A DNA stretch of 42,382 nucleotides from Bradyrhizobium genomosp. I (2014) (GCF_000261685.1 NZ_AJQE01000045.1:1-42382); one strand, 5' to 3'; positions 1-8,331 are shown, counted from the first letter of the stretch. The notes: a model not told the origin generated them from the letters alone. Numbers and translations: made by a program.

Positions 1-12
1 GACTCAGTAAGA

Positions 13-27
13 CTAACCCACCCTACG
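13..27. repeat. Partial copy of a GTAGGGTGGGTTAG-type intergenic repeat
   Basis: The 15 bases CTAACCCACCCTACG recur exactly at 4022-4036, in the right arm of the larger palindromic repeat there. This copy lies just beyond the stop codon of the MarR gene and is probably cut by the window edge. Its place at the end of a gene run fits a dispersed palindromic repeat used as an mRNA end or spacer. Confidence 0.6.
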
Positions 28-36
28 AGACTGCCT

Positions 37-504
37 TCACCTCAGCTTATTGAGAAGCGCCATCAGCAGCTCGCGCTCCTTCGGCTCGAGCGGCGCCAGC
101 GTTTCACGGGTGATCGCCAGCGCGTTCGGCGCGAGCTTCTCGGCGAGCTGCTGACCGGCGCGGGTCAGGCTCACCAGCAGCCGCCGCCCGTCGTCGGGAT
201 CCTGGCTGGTCTCGGTCAGGCCGCGCGCAGTGAGACGATCGATCACGCCCTTGATGGTGGCGACGTCCATCGCCGTCAGCCGCCCGAGCTGGTTCTGCGA
301 GCATGGCCCGGTCTCGGCCAGTTTCGACAATGCCGCCCATTGCGTCGGCGTCAGATTGGTGCCGATGTCGCGGGCGAAGATCGAACTGTGGCGCTGCCAG
401 ACCTGACGCAGGATGAAGCCGACCTGCTCGTCCAGCACGTAAGGCGACTTGGAAGGCGACTTGGCAGGCTTGACGCCCTTCTTCACCGCGACGCTTCTCG
501 CCAT
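37..504 (-). CDS. MarR-family transcriptional regulator (NicR-like candidate)
   Basis: Predicted 155-residue DNA-binding regulator with the usual MarR layout: N-terminal dimer helices, a central winged helix-turn-helix (around residues 60-105, with the wing signature DPDDGRR) and C-terminal dimer helices. It is the last gene of the leftward run hnr-UPF0280-AA_synth-liv. I prefer the ATG at 504 because purine-rich GGGGAAGGG lies directly before it; a GTG at 522 that overlaps the livF stop codon is the alternative. Length and architecture agree with NicR, the MarR repressor of nicotinate genes in Pseudomonas putida, and the neighbours support such a role, but the effector cannot be read from sequence. 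It is the natural candidate to bind the palindromes at 8312-8331 and 8468-8483. Confidence 0.85.
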   Translation of the reverse strand: MARSVAVKKGVKPAKSPSKSPYVLDEQVGFILRQVWQRHSSIFARDIGTNLTPTQWAALSKLAETGPCSQNQLGRLTAMDVATIKGVIDRLTARGLTETSQDPDDGRRLLVSLTRAGQQLAEKLAPNALAITRETLAPLEPKERELLMALLNKLR

Positions 505-518
505 CCCTTCCCCACCCC

Positions 519-1223
519 TCACAACGACAGATGCGCGTCGCGGATATCAGGACGCGCGTCGAGCTCGGCCATGGTGCCGCCGAAGCAGATGCGGCCGCGC
601 TCGATGATGTAGGCGCGATCGGAGATCAATCGCGCGAAATGCAGATTCTGCTCGGAGACGACGATGCTGACGCCCTCCTTCTTCATGGTCAGGATGGCCT
701 CCACCATCTGCTCCACGATCTTCGGTGACAGGCCCTCCGACGGTTCGTCCAGCAGCACCAGTGAGGGATTACCCATCAGCGTGCGCGCGATGGTGAGCAT
801 CTGCTGCTCGCCGCCACTCATGCGGCCGCCCGGCCGGTTCTTCATCTCACCCAGATTTGGGAACAGCGCGAACAGCTTTTCGCGCGTCCAGTGCGGCGCG
901 TTCGGCCGCTTCGGCTGGCGGCCGACTTCGAGGTTTTCCTCGACGGTCAGGTCGGTGAAGATGCGCCGCTCCTCCGGAACGTAGCCGAGGCCCTCGCGCA
1001 CGATCTCATGGGTCGGCCTCGCCGAGACATCCTTGCCCTCGAACATGATACGGCCGGAGCACTGCGCGACGAGGCCGACGATCGAGCGGAACGTCGTCGA
1101 CTTGCCCGCGCCGTTGCGACCCAGCAGCGCCACCACCTCGCCCTCACCGACTTCGAACCCGATGTCGAACAGGATGTGGGCCGGACCGTAATGGCTGTTG
1201 AGGTCTTGCACCGTGAGCTTCAT
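519..1223 (-). CDS. livF: ABC transporter ATP-binding protein, LivF type
   Basis: 234-residue ATPase of the branched-chain-amino-acid/amide (HAAT) transporter family. It shows Walker A GRNGAGKST, the ABC signature MSGGEQQ, Walker B LVLLDEP followed by SEGLSP, and a switch-region His in VSEQNLHFA. These are typical of LivF. Its ATG overlaps the TGA of livG by four bases (ATGA, 1220-1223), which implies translational coupling. With livG it should energise the fused permease LivHM. The catabolic genes in the same run suggest the cargo is nicotinate or a related carboxylate rather than leucine; that is inference. Confidence 0.93.
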   Translation of the reverse strand: MKLTVQDLNSHYGPAHILFDIGFEVGEGEVVALLGRNGAGKSTTFRSIVGLVAQCSGRIMFEGKDVSARPTHEIVREGLGYVPEERRIFTDLTVEENLEVGRQPKRPNAPHWTREKLFALFPNLGEMKNRPGGRMSGGEQQMLTIARTLMGNPSLVLLDEPSEGLSPKIVEQMVEAILTMKKEGVSIVVSEQNLHFARLISDRAYIIERGRICFGGTMAELDARPDIRDAHLSL

Positions 1224-2011
1224 GCCGAGGTCCCCTCGCGGTGGCGGGCATCGTAGACGAGACCCTCGCCGAGATAGACCGCCTGCACCTGAGGATTGCC
1301 GCGCACCTCGGCCGGCGAGCCCTCGGCGATCAGCGCGCCGCGGTTGAGCACGATGATGCGGTCGGCATGCTCGAACACCACATCCATGTCGTGCTCGGTG
1401 AAGAGCACGCCGATCGATTTTTCCCGCGCGATGCCCGCCGTCAGCCGCATCAGATCGACGCGCTCGCGCGGCGCCATGCCGGCGGTCGGCTCGTCCATCA
1501 GGAGCAGCTTTGGCTGGTTGGCGAGCGCGACCGCAAGCTCGAGCCGCTTGAGGTCGCCATAGGCAAGCTCGCCGCAGGGCCGGTCCGCGTAGCCGCCCAT
1601 GCCAACCAGTTCGAGCAGGCGGCCGGCCTCGCCGCGGTCGAACTTCGGCGCCGAGCCCCAGAGGTTGTAGAGCTGCCTCGCATGCGAAATCAGCGCGACC
1701 TGAACGTTCTCCCGCACGGTCATGGTGGCGAAGGTCGCGGTGATCTGGAACGTGCGCCCGACGCCGAGCCGCCAGACCTCACGCGGCTTCCTGCCCGTGA
1801 TCTCTTCGCCGAGCAGGCGGACGTGCCCGGTATCAGGCTTGTTCTGGCCGTTGAGCATGTCGAAGCAGGTGCTCTTGCCGGCACCGTTCGGGCCGATCAG
1901 CGCCAGGATCTCGCCGGCGCGCAACGAGAACGAGACGCCGCGCACGGCGTGGATGCCGCCATAGGATTTGGTCAGGCCTTCGACCGCGAGAAGGGGGGGT
2001 GCGACGCTCAT
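1220..2011 (-). CDS. livG: ABC transporter ATP-binding protein, LivG type
   Basis: 263-residue ATPase with Walker A GPNGAGKST, a LivG-style signature (LAYGDLKRLELA), Walker B LLLMDEPTAGM and the C-terminal stretch ending in EVRGNPQVQAVYLGEG that is characteristic of LivG. The ATG at 2011 overlaps the permease stop codon (ATGA), and its own TGA overlaps the livF start. A much longer open frame continues upstream, but it lies antiparallel-in-frame within the permease gene and is not coding; the ATG at 2011 fits both the family length and the coupling. It forms the ATPase heterodimer with LivF. Confidence 0.93.
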   Translation of the reverse strand: MSVAPPLLAVEGLTKSYGGIHAVRGVSFSLRAGEILALIGPNGAGKSTCFDMLNGQNKPDTGHVRLLGEEITGRKPREVWRLGVGRTFQITATFATMTVRENVQVALISHARQLYNLWGSAPKFDRGEAGRLLELVGMGGYADRPCGELAYGDLKRLELAVALANQPKLLLMDEPTAGMAPRERVDLMRLTAGIAREKSIGVLFTEHDMDVVFEHADRIIVLNRGALIAEGSPAEVRGNPQVQAVYLGEGLVYDARHREGTSA

Positions 2012-3897
2012 TCGGCGGACTCGATCGGCTTGGCAAGCAAGGGGGATCCCGGCGGCGAGGACTTCCTGCGGCGCTGCACCAGCATCTCCAGCATGCCGAC
2101 GATGCCCTTGGGGAAGACGACGACGATCAGCACGATGAAGCCGCCGAGCACGAGCTTCGACAGATCGGTCTGGCTTACCAGCCAGATGTTCAGGGCCTTG
2201 TAGACGATAGCGCCGATCACCGCGCCCGAGACCGTCTCGACGCCGCCGAGCAGCACCATGACCAGCGCGTCGACCGACAGCGAGATACCGAGATTGTCCG
2301 GGAACACGCTGCCCTTGAGGTAGGCGAACAGCGCGCCGCCGATGCCGGCTGTCGTGCCGGCGATCACGAAAGCGGTCCACTGGATCCGCTTGGCATCGAT
2401 GCCGATCGCCTCGCTGCGCAGAAGCGAGTCGCGCGTGGCGCGAAGCGCGTAGCCGAACGGCGAGAACACCATGGCCCGTAGCGCAATGGTCACCAGCGCC
2501 GCGACGCCGAGCGCAAGCCAGTAGAAATGCGACGGGCTCGCCGCCCAGCTCGACGGCCAGAGGCCCAGGATGCCGTTGTCGCCGCCGGTCACGCTCACCC
2601 ACTGGAACGCAATCGACCATACGATTTGTGCAAAGGCGAGCGTCAGCATCGCGAAATAGACGCCGGAGAGCTGCACCGCGAAGAACCCGAATACAGCGGC
2701 GCCCATGCAGCCGAGCAGCGGGCCGAGCAACAGGCACACGATCATCGGCAGCCCGGCCATCTTGGCGAGGAAGGCGATGCCATAGGCGCCGAGACCGAAA
2801 TAGGCGGCATGGCCGAACGACGCGAGCCCGCCGACCGACATCAGGAAGTGCAGGCTGACGGCGAAGATCACGAAGACCGCGATCTCGGAGCCGACCGTGA
2901 GGGCGTAGTTGCCGGCGAACAGCGGCAGCGTCGCCGCGACGACGAGCGCCGCAAGCGCTGCAAGACGCTCGTTCGACGTCAGCGGCCGCCAGGGATTGAC
3001 GGTGAGGCCCGGGGTCTTGCGCGCGGCCGCCTCCGGCTTGCCGAACAGGCCCCAGGGCCGCACGATCAGCACCACCGCCATCACCAGGAAGACGAGAATG
3101 ATTGAGATCTTCGGGAAGATCAGGATGCCGAAGGCGTTGAGCTCGGAGACCAGCACCGCCGCCACGAACGCACCGACGATGCTGCCGAGACCCCCGATCA
3201 CGACCACGACGAAGACCTCGACGATAATGCGCAGATCCATGGCGTGATGCACGGCATCGCGCGGGATCTGGAGCGCACCACCGAGCGCGGCCAGGAAGAC
3301 GCCGACCGCGAACACGCTCGTGAACAGCCATTTCTGATTGACGCCGAGCGCTGCGACCATGTCGCGGTCCTGCGTCGCCGCACGCACCAAGACGCCCCAG
3401 CGTGTGCGCTGGAACAGCAGCCAGAGAATGCCGAGCACGACAGGTCCGAGCACGATCAGGAACAGATCGTAGCTCGGGATGTTCTGACCGAAGAAATCGA
3501 TGGCGCCCTTGAAGCCTGGCGCGCGACGGCCGACGAGATCATCGGGCCCCCAGATCAGCACGACAAGGTCCTCGACCATCAAGGTCAGGCCGAAGGTCGC
3601 GAGCAGTTGGAACAGTTCGGGTGCGTGATAGATGCGGCGCAGCAGTACCATCTCCACGATGACGCCGATCAGCGCCACTGCGAGCGCCGCCAGCACGATG
3701 CTGCCCCAGAAGCCGAACGCGCCCGAAAGCCGCTCGGTGAGCGTGAAGGCGATGTAGGCGCCGATCATGTAGAAGGCGCCATGCGCGAAATTCACGATCC
3801 GCGTGACGCCGAAGATGATCGACAGGCCCGAGGCCACCAGGAACAGCGACGCTGCGCTGGCGAGACCGGTCAGAAACTGTACGACGTAAAAGGCCAT
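2008..3897 (-). CDS. Fused LivH-LivM ABC transporter permease
   Basis: 629-residue inner-membrane protein that joins both permease halves of a HAAT transporter in one chain. Residues 1 to about 285 are LivH-like (NFAHGAFYMIGAYIAF, then the GGLGSIVGAF stretch). After a hydrophilic linker around 287-310 comes a LivM-like half (SVGGLASFGHAAYFGLGAY, and GGVETVSGAVIGA near the end). Each half is about the size of a separate permease, so nothing seems lost in the fusion. Such fusions are common in Bradyrhizobium. The gene is coupled to livG by a four-base overlap and separated from the binding-protein gene by 149 bases that hold a palindromic repeat. Confidence 0.92.
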   Translation of the reverse strand: MAFYVVQFLTGLASAASLFLVASGLSIIFGVTRIVNFAHGAFYMIGAYIAFTLTERLSGAFGFWGSIVLAALAVALIGVIVEMVLLRRIYHAPELFQLLATFGLTLMVEDLVVLIWGPDDLVGRRAPGFKGAIDFFGQNIPSYDLFLIVLGPVVLGILWLLFQRTRWGVLVRAATQDRDMVAALGVNQKWLFTSVFAVGVFLAALGGALQIPRDAVHHAMDLRIIVEVFVVVVIGGLGSIVGAFVAAVLVSELNAFGILIFPKISIILVFLVMAVVLIVRPWGLFGKPEAAARKTPGLTVNPWRPLTSNERLAALAALVVAATLPLFAGNYALTVGSEIAVFVIFAVSLHFLMSVGGLASFGHAAYFGLGAYGIAFLAKMAGLPMIVCLLLGPLLGCMGAAVFGFFAVQLSGVYFAMLTLAFAQIVWSIAFQWVSVTGGDNGILGLWPSSWAASPSHFYWLALGVAALVTIALRAMVFSPFGYALRATRDSLLRSEAIGIDAKRIQWTAFVIAGTTAGIGGALFAYLKGSVFPDNLGISLSVDALVMVLLGGVETVSGAVIGAIVYKALNIWLVSQTDLSKLVLGGFIVLIVVVFPKGIVGMLEMLVQRRRKSSPPGSPLLAKPIESAE

Positions 3898-3920
3898 CGG
3901 CGGTCCGGGTTCAGTGTAAT

Positions 3921-4036
3921 CGTAGGGTCGGTTAGCCCTGCAGATGCGCAGAGCGCATCTGCTCGGCGTAACCCACCACCTATTCTCGTGTGGCGCCGAA
4001 AGTGGTGGGTTACGCCTTCGGCTAACCCACCCTACG
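3921..4036. repeat. Nested palindromic intergenic repeat between binding-protein and permease genes
   Basis: Outer arms at 3921-3937 and 4020-4036 pair over 17 bases with one mismatch. Inner arms GGCGTAACCCACCAC (3965-3979) and its exact complement (4002-4016) pair over 15 bases. A third small hairpin, CAGATGCGC / GCGCATCTG with a 3-base loop, lies at 3941-3961. The right outer arm recurs at bases 13-27. The GTAGGGTGGGTTAG / GGGTTACGC pattern is a dispersed repeat I know from many proteobacterial intergenic regions. In the transcript it would fold into a strong stem between the SBP and permease cistrons. Confidence 0.85.
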
Positions 4037-4046
4037 GCAGCGGCGA

Positions 4047-5249
4047 CTAATCCTTCGGGCGCAGCTTCGCGACTTCGGCATCGCTGGGCAGATAGTCGGC
4101 GCCCTTCTTGTAGGACGAATCCACCATCACGCCCTTGCCATCCTTCAGCGCGGTCTTGCCGACGAAGGCGCCGAGCGTCGACTGGTGATCAATCTTGCGG
4201 AAGGTGATCTCGCCGAACGGCGACGGCATGGAGAGCCCTTCCGCCGCGGCAATCAGCTTCTCCGGATCGGTCGAACCGGCTTTGGCGAGGATCGCCGCCG
4301 CCGACTTGATGGTCTGATAGCCGACGATCGAGCCGAGGCGCGGATAGTCGTTATACTTGGCCTGATACGCCTTCAGGAACGCATCATGCTCGGGCGTCTT
4401 GATCGAGTACCAGGGATAGCCGGTGACAATCCAGCCCTCCGGCGTCTCGTCTTTGAGCGGATCGAGATATTCGGGCTCGCCCGTGAGGAACGAGACGACC
4501 TCGCGCCCCTTGAACAGGCCGCGGGTGTTGCCTTCGCGCACGAGCTTCACGAGGTCGGCGCCGAAGGTGACGTTGAGGATCGCCTCGGGATTGGCGGCGG
4601 CAACCGCCTGCACCACGGGACCTGCGTCGATCTTGCCCTGCGGCGGCCATTGCTCGTCGACCCACTGGATGTCCGGGCGCTTCGCCGACATCAGCTTCTT
4701 GAACACCGCGACAGCTGACTGGCCGTATTCATAGTTCGGCGCGATCGTCGCCCAGCGTTTCGCCGGCAGCTTGCTGGCTGCCTCGACCAGCATCGCCGCC
4801 TGCATGTAGTTGGAGGGGCGCAGGCGGAAGGTGTACTTGTTGCCCTTGGACCAGGTGATGGCGTCCGTCAGCGGCTCGGCCGCGAGGAAGAACACCTTCT
4901 TCTGGTTGGCGAAGTCGCTGACCGCGAGGCCGATGTTCGACAGGAAGGTGCCCGCGAGCATCGCGACGCCCTCGCTCGAGACGAGCTCGTTGGCCGCGGT
5001 CTGCGCGTCGGCCGGCTTGCCGCCGTCGTCCTTGGAGATGACGACCAGCTTCTTGCCGTTGATGCCACCGGCCGCGTTGATCTCCTCGACCGCGAGCTGC
5101 CAGCCCTTGCGATAGGGCTCGGTGAAGGCCGGCAGCAGCGAATAGCTGTTGATCTCGCCGATCTTGATGTCCTGCGCCAGGGCCGAATGAGCCATGCCGC
5201 CCGCCAGAAGCGCGAAGGCCGCGCCCACAAAATAGTTTCTCGCTCGCAT
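4047..5249 (-). CDS. ABC transporter substrate-binding protein, LivK/HAAT family
   Basis: 400-residue periplasmic binding protein. Residues 1-25 form a Sec signal peptide ending SALA before QDIKIG. The mature part has the family pattern: QDIKIGEINSYS at the first strand, GWQLAVEEINAAGGINGKKL, and later a GSIVGYQTIKSAAAILAKAG segment. It should capture the substrate in the periplasm and deliver it to LivHM-LivG-LivF downstream. The gap to the AA_synth gene upstream is 76 bases. Family members bind amino acids, amides, aromatic acids and other carboxylates; neighbouring genes make nicotinate or a relative the best guess, but ligand identity is not readable here. Confidence 0.92.
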   Translation of the reverse strand: MRARNYFVGAAFALLAGGMAHSALAQDIKIGEINSYSLLPAFTEPYRKGWQLAVEEINAAGGINGKKLVVISKDDGGKPADAQTAANELVSSEGVAMLAGTFLSNIGLAVSDFANQKKVFFLAAEPLTDAITWSKGNKYTFRLRPSNYMQAAMLVEAASKLPAKRWATIAPNYEYGQSAVAVFKKLMSAKRPDIQWVDEQWPPQGKIDAGPVVQAVAAANPEAILNVTFGADLVKLVREGNTRGLFKGREVVSFLTGEPEYLDPLKDETPEGWIVTGYPWYSIKTPEHDAFLKAYQAKYNDYPRLGSIVGYQTIKSAAAILAKAGSTDPEKLIAAAEGLSMPSPFGEITFRKIDHQSTLGAFVGKTALKDGKGVMVDSSYKKGADYLPSDAEVAKLRPKD

Positions 5250-5325
5250 CCCAACCTCCAGTTTTGAACTCTACGTCTTCAGCGTGTCTTGTCGGGGAAG
5301 CCGTGCCGCCTCCCCGGTTCAAACC

Positions 5326-5910
5326 CTATCTCAGACCGTCTTCGCCCTTGATCTCGGCGACCGTCAGCCCGCCGACGCGCGGCAATGGCCGGCCACTGTC
5401 GGTGACGGCGACCGCGACCATGATCTCGTTGGCGCGCGGCGCGTCGTTGATCTGCACTTCCATGCCGTCGAAATGACTGCGCACGAAGGCAGCGTCCTTG
5501 TGCCCGAGCGGAATGTCCAGCGTCGTGCCCGGACCGCTGCGCTTCTTCGAGGAGGGGATCAGAGCTGCGCCCTTGCCCAGCACCTTGCGCACCGGCGCGC
5601 CCATCTTGGGGTGGAGGATGGCGGCGGCATGCTCCAGCTCGCCGTTCTCGCCGACGGCGGCCGCCTTGCCGTAGCTCTGCGCCTTGGCGCCATCGATGCC
5701 GAGCGCGGCCACCGCGCGCTTCGACAACAGCTCGCCCAGCTCCTCGCCGATGACGATCAAGGGCGAAAGATCCTCGACGTATTTTCCGGCAAACGGATTC
5801 TCGATGACGGCGATCGCAGCCGCGCGCCGCGTCGGCGGCGAGACCTGCCGGCCCATCTCCATCTGCGTCTCTTCGACGACGGTAACGATCTTGCGGATGA
5901 TCGCGCTCAT
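5326..5910 (-). CDS. Amino acid synthesis family protein (AA_synth, DUF1185)
   Basis: 194-residue cytoplasmic protein that I recognise as the PF06684 (AA_synth, formerly DUF1185) family: IRKIVTVVEETQMEMG at the N-terminus, PFAGKYVEDLSPL, GKAAAVGENGELEHAAA and PLGHKDAAFVRSHFDGMEV. Crystal structures of this family show a chorismate-mutase-like trimer fold, but no reaction is established. It sits 26 bases after the UPF0280 gene and before the transporter genes, so it is probably co-transcribed with the hydroxynicotinate reductase. Inference: it acts on a ring-reduced or ring-opened intermediate. Start ATG at 5910; no better alternative seen. Confidence 0.88.
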   Translation of the reverse strand: MSAIIRKIVTVVEETQMEMGRQVSPPTRRAAAIAVIENPFAGKYVEDLSPLIVIGEELGELLSKRAVAALGIDGAKAQSYGKAAAVGENGELEHAAAILHPKMGAPVRKVLGKGAALIPSSKKRSGPGTTLDIPLGHKDAAFVRSHFDGMEVQINDAPRANEIMVAVAVTDSGRPLPRVGGLTVAEIKGEDGLR

Positions 5911-5936
5911 GATTGTGTCCTCAAGCTCTTCCCCGT

Positions 5937-6833
5937 TCAGGCATGCACCGCATTCTCCAGCTGACGCGGGCGCGCTTCTTGCCGTTCAATATCTTTTGGT
6001 CCGATGACGAGCATATCACCACAAAGCTGCAACACAGCACCCTCGATCAGTCGACGATCGAATAAGCGCCGTGCACATTCCGCGCCAGATTCCAGCGCCG
6101 TGGCGATCTCATCGTGAGACAGCTCGCCGACATCGCGGGTAACGAGGCGCGCGCCCAGATCGCTGTCGGGCTGAAGCTCGTTCGCAGATTTGCGGATGAT
6201 GGCTGGATGCCCGGACAGATCGACCGCGTTGGCGATCACGGTCGCGGCCGCATCGGCCTGCGAAGCGGTTGCCGCCAGCACTGTCACAGCATCGGCGATC
6301 CCGAGCGAGAAGCTGCGGCCATGGCGCCCGCTGGTCGCGACGCCCCGCACCGGGTCATCCGCATCGATCTTCATCGTCCGGATCACGCCATCGCGGTCGG
6401 GCCGGTCCATCAAGCCGACCGAAAAATGCTCGCCCGCGCCGAGATGAAGCGCGATGTCGCCACCATTGTTGACGTAAGCCCGATCGAGCGTCGCAACACG
6501 GAGCATCGCCCCCAGAATCTCCTCCGCCACGCTGCCGGCAACGGCCGCCATCGGCGTGATGAAGCAATCAGCGGCATAGGGCGCGACAGCAGCGTGCATG
6601 CGGCGCGCCACCACGCCCCTCAGTAACGTTCGCTCGTCGGCAGCCGCCCGCAGGTCCGGCAATTCCGCGCAGAGCTCGTCGAGCAGCCCCGTGAACCGCC
6701 GCGCGGCAGCCTCATAGGCCGCACGCACCTCGTCCGCCCGCCCCTTCGCCTCGACGATCAGATCAATCGGTCCATCCTGCAAATGCAGCCGCCGGCCATC
6801 AGACAGCAATGCGATCTGCGGGAGCCGCGTCAT
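5937..6833 (-). CDS. UPF0280 family protein (ApbE-superfamily-like)
   Basis: 298-residue protein resembling UPF0280 (COG2122, grouped with the ApbE superfamily): YVNNGGDIALHL matches the conserved NGGDI core of ApbE-like proteins, followed by GVATSGRHGRSFSLGIADAVTVLA, which parallels the ApbE TSG..R and H.IDP region. ApbE proteins bind FAD and transfer FMN to target proteins; no activity is known for UPF0280. The ATG at 6833 overlaps the stop codon of the hydroxynicotinate reductase-like gene (ATGA), so the two are coupled. The longer open frame upstream of 6833 is only a shadow of that gene. A flavin-related service to the reductase is plausible but unproven. Confidence 0.87.
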   Translation of the reverse strand: MTRLPQIALLSDGRRLHLQDGPIDLIVEAKGRADEVRAAYEAAARRFTGLLDELCAELPDLRAAADERTLLRGVVARRMHAAVAPYAADCFITPMAAVAGSVAEEILGAMLRVATLDRAYVNNGGDIALHLGAGEHFSVGLMDRPDRDGVIRTMKIDADDPVRGVATSGRHGRSFSLGIADAVTVLAATASQADAAATVIANAVDLSGHPAIIRKSANELQPDSDLGARLVTRDVGELSHDEIATALESGAECARRLFDRRLIEGAVLQLCGDMLVIGPKDIERQEARPRQLENAVHA

Positions 6834-8287
6834 GTCCGGCGGCCCGGAATCGGATTGTGCCAGGGCAATTGGCGGACATCGTCGCCGTTCCGCACCTCGG
6901 AGAGCGGCTTCACATAATCCATGTGTCCGCCGAGTGCGGCATAGTCGGACAGCGTCATCGTGAACTCGATCGGCGCAACCAGCGCCGGCGTCGGCACATA
7001 ACCGAACGCGCCTGACGGCATCTGCGTCACGTCGACCATGTAGGTGATGCCGCCGCCGGGCCAGACATAGACCGGCGCGCCGCCGCTGGTGACGCGCGTC
7101 AGCGCATCCTTCACCGAGCGCGTCAGTCGCACCGGATTGTCGGTGACTCCCGCGCGCAGCGAACCGCCCGCGCCCGCCATGAAGAGCACCGTGCACAGCG
7201 CCGGCTCGCAATTTTCCTGGATTCGCTCGACCGAGAATCTGAGATCGGCGGGCATCTCGGTCTCGATCGGCTTCAAGGCTTCGTCGAGCACGTAATACGA
7301 CGAATGCTCGCCCGTGGTGGAGACCATCAGCATGGTCAGACCGGGCTTCGCTTCCTTGGCATCGAACGGCCCGAGGATCGACAAGGGATCGGAAATGTTG
7401 GTGCCGCCCCAGCCCGTGCCGGGATCGGCGACCTGGAAATAGCGGCCGGGCGTCGAGCGCCGTCCCTTCATCTTGATGCCGGTGTCGGCGATGTCGAGAA
7501 GCTTGCCGGCCTGATGCTCCGAGAGCACGCCGGTGATGTGGTCGTCGACCACGACGACCTCGTCGACCTTGCCGTGCCATTGCTTGGCGAACATGCCGAT
7601 CGTCGCCGAGCCGCAGCCGACCCGCATCCGCTCTTCCCTGGAGCCGTTGACGATCGGCGGCTGTCCGGCCTGCACCACCACCGTGGCGCCCCCGTCGATG
7701 GTGAGCTCGACCGCCCTGCAATTGGCGAGATCCATCAGCGTGTCGCAGGTGACCCGCCCCTCCTTCTTGGAGCCGCCGGTCAGATGATGGACGCCGCCGA
7801 GCGACAGCATCTGCGAGCCGTATTCGCTCGTCGTGACGTGACCGACCGCCTCGCCTTGCGCGCGGACGGTCGCGGTTTCCGGGCCGAGATAGCGGTCGGT
7901 GTCGATCTTCACCTTGACGCCGCAATAGGAGAAGATGCCCTCGGTGACCACAGTCACCATGTCGACGCCGTCGACCTCGGCGGAGACGATGAACGGCGCC
8001 GGCTTGTAGTCGGGATAGGTCGTGCCCGCGCCGATCGCGGTGACGAAGGTTGAAGGCTCGTGGACGATCTTGCCGTCCCAGTCTTCGGTGCGACTGAACG
8101 GAACGAGCTTGCCGCCGTGCGAGACGGTGCGCTCCAGGATCACATGTGGATCGACGCGGACGAGCTTGCCGTCGTGATTGGCGTAGCGGTCGCAGGCTCC
8201 CGCCGCGCCCGGCTTGATGTAGCACATCACCGGACAAGCATCGCAGCGGATCTTGTCAATGACGGCGCTCGTCGTTTCAGTCACCAT
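6830..8287 (-). CDS. hnr: 6-hydroxynicotinate reductase-like iron-sulfur flavoprotein
   Basis: 485-residue protein that I recognise as the family annotated 6-hydroxynicotinate reductase after the Eubacterium barkeri enzyme, which reduces 6-hydroxynicotinate to 1,4,5,6-tetrahydro-6-oxonicotinate. Cysteines 15, 18, 22 and 32 (CDACPVMC and a fourth in GACDRY) form a likely Fe-S site at the N-terminus. No nucleotide-binding fold is obvious by eye. I chose the ATG at 8287: the open frame extends to 8539, but that part crosses the divergent promoter and the start of nicA. It is the first gene of the leftward operon and faces nicA-nicB, the enzyme that would make its substrate. The exact substrate is inferred from this pairing. 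Confidence 0.8.
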   Translation of the reverse strand: MVTETTSAVIDKIRCDACPVMCYIKPGAAGACDRYANHDGKLVRVDPHVILERTVSHGGKLVPFSRTEDWDGKIVHEPSTFVTAIGAGTTYPDYKPAPFIVSAEVDGVDMVTVVTEGIFSYCGVKVKIDTDRYLGPETATVRAQGEAVGHVTTSEYGSQMLSLGGVHHLTGGSKKEGRVTCDTLMDLANCRAVELTIDGGATVVVQAGQPPIVNGSREERMRVGCGSATIGMFAKQWHGKVDEVVVVDDHITGVLSEHQAGKLLDIADTGIKMKGRRSTPGRYFQVADPGTGWGGTNISDPLSILGPFDAKEAKPGLTMLMVSTTGEHSSYYVLDEALKPIETEMPADLRFSVERIQENCEPALCTVLFMAGAGGSLRAGVTDNPVRLTRSVKDALTRVTSGGAPVYVWPGGGITYMVDVTQMPSGAFGYVPTPALVAPIEFTMTLSDYAALGGHMDYVKPLSEVRNGDDVRQLPWHNPIPGRRT

Positions 8288-8311
8288 GTCGGGGCCGGCA
8301 ACGTTGCGGTT

Positions 8312-8331
8312 ATCATTCGTATACGAACGAT
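8312..8331. promoter_or_regulatory. Palindromic operator candidate upstream of hnr
   Basis: The core TTCGTATACGAA (8316-8327) is a perfect 12-base palindrome; flanks extend it to 20 bases with one mismatched pair. On the minus strand a TTGACA hexamer (8359-8354) lies 18 bases from a weak -10 candidate CAACAT (8335-8330), so the palindrome would cover the -10 region. It ends 24 bases before the hnr start codon. The core agrees with the site at 8468-8483 under the consensus TTYGTRTACRAA. A dimeric repressor of MarR or GntR type is the likely binder. Confidence 0.6.

Noticed and set aside
2012..3331. Long minus-strand open frame continuing upstream of livG for over 400 codons
   Set aside because: It lies inside the fused permease gene in another frame, has an Arg-rich composition typical of high-GC shadow frames, and the livG ATG at 2011 fits the family length and overlaps the permease stop codon.
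6830..8287. ApbE flavinylation motif in the hydroxynicotinate reductase
   Set aside because: Candidates such as MPSGAF and CGSATIG do not fit the required S/T-G-A-T/S pattern with a preceding Asp, so covalent flavin transfer is not supported by sequence.
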